Source: Marasmius tenuissimus
Taxonomy: Eukaryota; Basidiomycota; Agaricomycetes; Agaricales; Marasmiaceae
Direction of reading: 5' to 3'
DNA length: 64,000 bases
Assembly: GCA_029532415.1 (NCBI GenBank)
Contig: JAQOTA010000069.1
Span: forward strand, 1,550,001 to 1,614,000
The notes under the pieces are model-generated. The model saw only the letters and a program-made list of their open reading frames with translations. It was not told where the DNA came from and made no database searches. Shown here in pieces: positions 60,324 through 64,000 of the stretch. Position numbers and translations under genes: made by a program. Every line of letters starts with the position of its first letter. The stretch's first letter is position 1.

Positions 60324-61038
60324 GTCATGCGGTGAATCATCACCTCTCTACGATCTCATACGCATAGTAATTCATGATGTTTGAACTGACGACCGGTGTC
60401 CAGTATCGACGATAGGCACCTTGTAACGAGTATTGTGTACCAGTACTTCTTGGTGGACAAATAAATTCTAGCTGTTTCGGGTCAATTTGTAGTAGAAGCG
60501 CCCGCCTCCGGGGGGTGTTTGACATCCTCAGCGCACAGAAGACGTGCGGAAGGCTGGCGTGGTCAAGCATTGTCACTTGGCTCCCTCCTCTGCACGTCCA
60601 ATAGGCCCATCGTCAGTTTTTCATGGGCCTGAAAACTTGGAGACGCCACAGCAATACCAAATCAGGCTAGATTATGTTTGGCGAGAACATGAAAACTCGA
60701 AAAAGTTCATACGAATATTGCGACAGCTAGAATATGTGTTGGTCGAGATATTCGAAGGGAGATTCGGGACGCGGCTGCAGCCAGGTCTGACTGACTACAC
60801 GTAATGGTGATTGAGCGCCACTGACCTTTGGACCCACAACGATCAACATCCTCGAGTATCTTGCTGAGTCATCGGGCGAGCTATCTCCTATTGACAGGCG
60901 AGTAAATTTTCAAGTCGCTGTGGGCGTCGGATCAATTACGAGCATGAGTAGTTTATACGTTACATGAGGCCAATTGCATCGATGTGGCCTATAAGTACTG
61001 CAAAGATGGTGGAATCTGCGCGGTTTTTAAAGCCATTT
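60324..61038. other. Convergent intergenic region, transporter/ALDH copy 2
   Basis: 715 nt between the stops of the transporter and of the second aldehyde dehydrogenase. A plus frame at 60544-60804 has no recognised motif. Both 3' untranslated regions should be here. Confidence 0.4.
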
Positions 61039-63273
61039 TCAATCTCGTAACCATCCACGAGCTGAGGCCAGATGCTGCAGGACCGACTCCCGCTTCAATA
61101 CCACGCCAGCAATTGCAGGTACCAAAAGGAGGTTCAACCATTTGGCCCACGATCTTCCCTCCGTATCTGCGTCTTCAGGTGGCGGACCTGTGGGTCTTCG
61201 GGGCAGGCTCACCGTGAATAGCTTCTTCAACGCGATCATACTCCTCGACTACAGGAAGTCGGGGTCAGAAATACGAATAATCTATGGGTGAAGTGCCAGA
61301 GACTCACAGTGTACGGCGGGTATCGAACCCCGAAGAACATGTCAGCCCATTTGGGAGAGTCGAAAGAGGCTCTGAGGTGTGTGAACGTATCGAAGCCATA
61401 CTACAGACACAAAAGCACCATCAATAAGGGAAAGCTGAAAGATTATTGGCAGCGAAGGTCACCTTTCCGGTATGATAGCCGGCTGCATTTTGCGGTCGGA
61501 TGGGCAAGTCAGCAAGGGAGAAACGCTTGAAGAATGAGCAGGGAGACGCACATCCACTGGGACCGATGCCTCCAAACGGTAGACCTTCCACTATGAAAAG
61601 TCCCGTGAGAACTGTCCGCCGATCGCAACAAAGGCGTGCTCACCTCCGGGAATTATCAGAGTATCATTCGCGACAGCGGAGCCACTGAGGGTGTTACTGA
61701 AGACTAGACCAAGTGTCAGACGTCAGTCTGCCAGCCACGGCGAAGCTTCCCGACCTTTTTGCTTGAACTTTTTGTCCTCCGAGAACACATACAGCGTGAG
61801 CGGGTGGTCGCTGTGGAATGGATCAGATTCCCATTCGTCCATGAGTTGACAAAACATCGACGGAGACTTACTTTGCATTCACGTACGCAATAGCATCATC
61901 GAGATCCTTCACCATCATGATCGGTAGGATTGGACCAAAGATTTCTCTAGCAAGTAGTGAGGTAGGTGAGCACATAAACCGTCACACCTTTTTATCGGAA
62001 AACGAGAAACTCACTGGTTCATCAACGGATCGTCTGGCTTGACGTCTTTCACTACAGTCGGAGCCATATACTTTTGACTTTTGTCGACCTCGCCTCCTAG
62101 TACGACTTTCCCCTTCGTCTTCTGCAGGAGCTCATTGATCCGATCCAACGCCTGCGGTGTGACCAGCCGACCATAGGCACCCGCAGCCTTAGGGCCCTCT
62201 GGAAGAGGGTAGAGCTCCGCATGCGCCTCCTTCAACGCCTCAACGAATTTATCCTGAAGGTCCTCCGTAGCCATAACATCATCAGGCGCAACACACGTTT
62301 GACCGGCATTGGTGCACTTTCCCCAGAGAATTCGTCGAGCGGCGAGCTTGAGATCGTACTTGGGGTCGATAAAAACGGGAGATTTCCCGCCCAGCTCGAG
62401 CGTGACGGGTGTGAGAGTTTTGCCTGCTGCTGTGACGATTGAGCCGACTTTGCCGCTGCCGGTGTACATGATATGGCCCCATGGCTTTTCGAGTAACTGG
62501 ATTGATAGATGTTAGCGTCGACAGCCCAGGAGCCAAAAATCCGTGTATGGACGCACCCTCGTGGTCTCGGGAATGGCCCCGTTGATGACACGGACGACAG
62601 AAGTGTCAAGGTATTTGTGTAGGAGCTCCGCCAGTAGAGAGCTAGTGACCGGTGTTTGCTCCGATGGTTTGATCACGACCGTGTTTCCGGCAGCAAGCGC
62701 TGATGCCTTCAATTCGGAAGGTCAGTCGCCATCTTCAGTCCGGGACGAGTAGGTAGCACGTACCACGAGCGGGATACAAAGGAAGATGGGATAGTTGAAG
62801 GGTGCGATGACGAGAACGACACCCTTAGGCTCCTTCAGCACCACTTTCTGTCGCATTGGACTCCAGGTCAAGGTGAACGGAGCCTTGTCTAGCTTCGCCC
62901 ACTTCTCAACGTGATCATAAGTGTTCCTTATTTCGTTGAGACTGAGAGAGACTTCCAGCCTATAGGCGGAAGCATGAGTACTTTATGTCTCAACGTATGA
63001 CGGAAAGCACGCACAACTGAGATTCCAGCTCCGGTCTTCCCAGATCAGCTTTCAGGGCAGCCTCAAGGTGTTCCGTATTGTCGTCAATCATGTACATCAG
63101 TTGGGCCAACAGATACTTTCTGTAAGCAATGGACCTGGTCCTCCGCGACTTGAATGTCGCGTTGAGTTCCCTGTGAATCTGACAAGTTGCTGAGTGAGTT
63201 GTGCCACTCCTGTTGCGCTGAACAAGCTTACTTTGTCGATTTCTTCTAGGGGAGTATATCGTAACTCGGCCAT
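61039..63273 (-). CDS. Class-3 (fatty) aldehyde dehydrogenase, membrane-tailed, copy 2
   Basis: Paralogue of the gene at 51933-54185 with the same domain order and, where compared, the same intron positions (for example after PETTR, before LLEKPWGHIMYTGSGKV). The start is MAELRYTPLEEIDK. Key segments are GVVLVIAPFNYPIFLCIPLV, AGNTVVIKPSEQTPVTSSLL, TLELGGKSPVFIDPKYDLKL (general base), CTNAGQTCVAPDDVMA (catalytic Cys), EIFGPILPIMMV and GLPFGGIGPSGC. The C terminus (SWAKWLNLLLVPAIAGVVLK, then HLASARGWLRD) is again a hydrophobic tail, so both copies probably anchor to a membrane. The frame is intact, so both copies look functional. The duplication predates considerable divergence at the protein level. 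Confidence 0.92.
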
Positions 63274-64000
63274 GGTCGCAGTCGTTGACACGGATGATAC
63301 TGGTAGAGAAGGAATGATCTGTCTCCATTCCCAGGCTATCGCGGCATTATATCTCTTGCTGGTTGAGCTGTTTATCCCGCTGGGGTGAGTGGTACGTGAA
63401 TGACGAGCTTGAGGAGGTTCGAGCTGGTTCGAGGTACCACGGGATGACGTTCCCGACTCCAGGAATTTGAAACCACCTTTGACGCCAGACACCGCTAGTT
63501 GGCAGTGGATCGCGAGATTGTGAGACCGAGACGTAGAGAAGAAAGCTCGTGGCTTACCTCTGTTCGAGTATCTTTGATTGGCTTCGCTCTAATAATCGTC
63601 TGTCATGCGTTCGTAAACCTCTAGCTCCTTTGCGAGATCGTTATTTCGCCCTCTAGCTGCTATACTCTGCGCGGTTTTGTCTCCGTCATATGAAAATGAA
63701 GGGCCCGCTCTTGTGCAATGATTTGATGTCCTACCAAGACGGACCAAGACCCAGCAACGAGTGATAGGGACGTCAGTTCTGGACTCTCCTTGAACTACTG
63801 CATCAGGATCTTTGCTATTTGCGGATCTTTATACACTCAGTGAGGGCTGCGAGTCGATATGGAAACAGAAGCAATCACAAACGTAGGAACCACCTTGCGA
63901 AACCGAGCTACACGATACAGTCACCGGAAGGAAACTTGACGGAAGTTCACATAAGAGTTGGATTCTCTGTCTCCTTCTCCACGTACTATAATATCAAGTC
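63274..64000. other. Upstream region of ALDH copy 2
   Basis: About 730 nt to the end of the window, probably containing the promoter of the second aldehyde dehydrogenase. No gene on either strand is supported. Confidence 0.4.

Overview
The window is nuclear DNA from a filamentous basidiomycete, most likely a mushroom-forming Agaricomycete. Coding regions are cut by many 38-70 nt GT-AG introns. The gene content (DUF6534 membrane protein, coiled-coil F-box protein, JEN-type transporter, AsaB/CmcJ-like oxygenase, fungal kinase-like proteins) and the close, often divergent or convergent spacing fit that group. No bacterial, viral or organellar signature was seen, and no tRNA, rRNA or CRISPR array. 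Gene models were spliced by hand; for many of them the summed exon lengths were divisible by three.

Layout. 0.2-13.2 kb is housekeeping: a small four-helix membrane protein, the 26S proteasome base subunit RPN1 (minus strand), and divergently from it a giant Furry/Mor2/Tao3 polarity scaffold. 13.8-20.4 kb holds a family of divergent protein kinases: one intact copy on the minus strand (13.8-15.2 kb), an unrecognised 648-residue gene (15.8-18.0 kb), a rearranged fragment (18.1-18.5 kb) and a second, damaged copy on the plus strand (19.0-20.4 kb). 20.6-31.8 kb is a decaying tract: a prolyl aminopeptidase with apparent frameshifts, a 23-nt C homopolymer, a large disordered Ser/Pro-rich protein (23.9-27.5 kb) that looks alive, an inverted shredded copy of that gene (29.4-29.9 kb), and a broken kinase-like gene (30.0-31.8 kb).

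32.4-46 kb returns to intact genes: B-type cyclin, an AsaB/CmcJ-like oxygenase next to a secreted BBE-like FAD oxidase, an acylaminoacyl-peptidase, an F-box protein and a CBS-domain protein. 46.9-51.5 kb has a DUF6534 membrane protein converging on a secreted histidine acid phosphatase. 51.9-63.3 kb has two paralogous membrane-tailed class-3 (fatty) aldehyde dehydrogenases on the minus strand, with a JEN-family monocarboxylate:H+ symporter between them. This suggests, but does not prove, a small aldehyde/acid-handling module.

The most unusual signals are the inverted kinase family, with a textbook template-switch scar inside one copy, and the shredded duplicate of the Ser/Pro-rich gene with a C-to-T/G-to-A bias in the part compared. 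The best candidate for a coordinated system is the ALDH-JEN-ALDH block. The AsaB-like/BBE-like pair is a second, weaker candidate.
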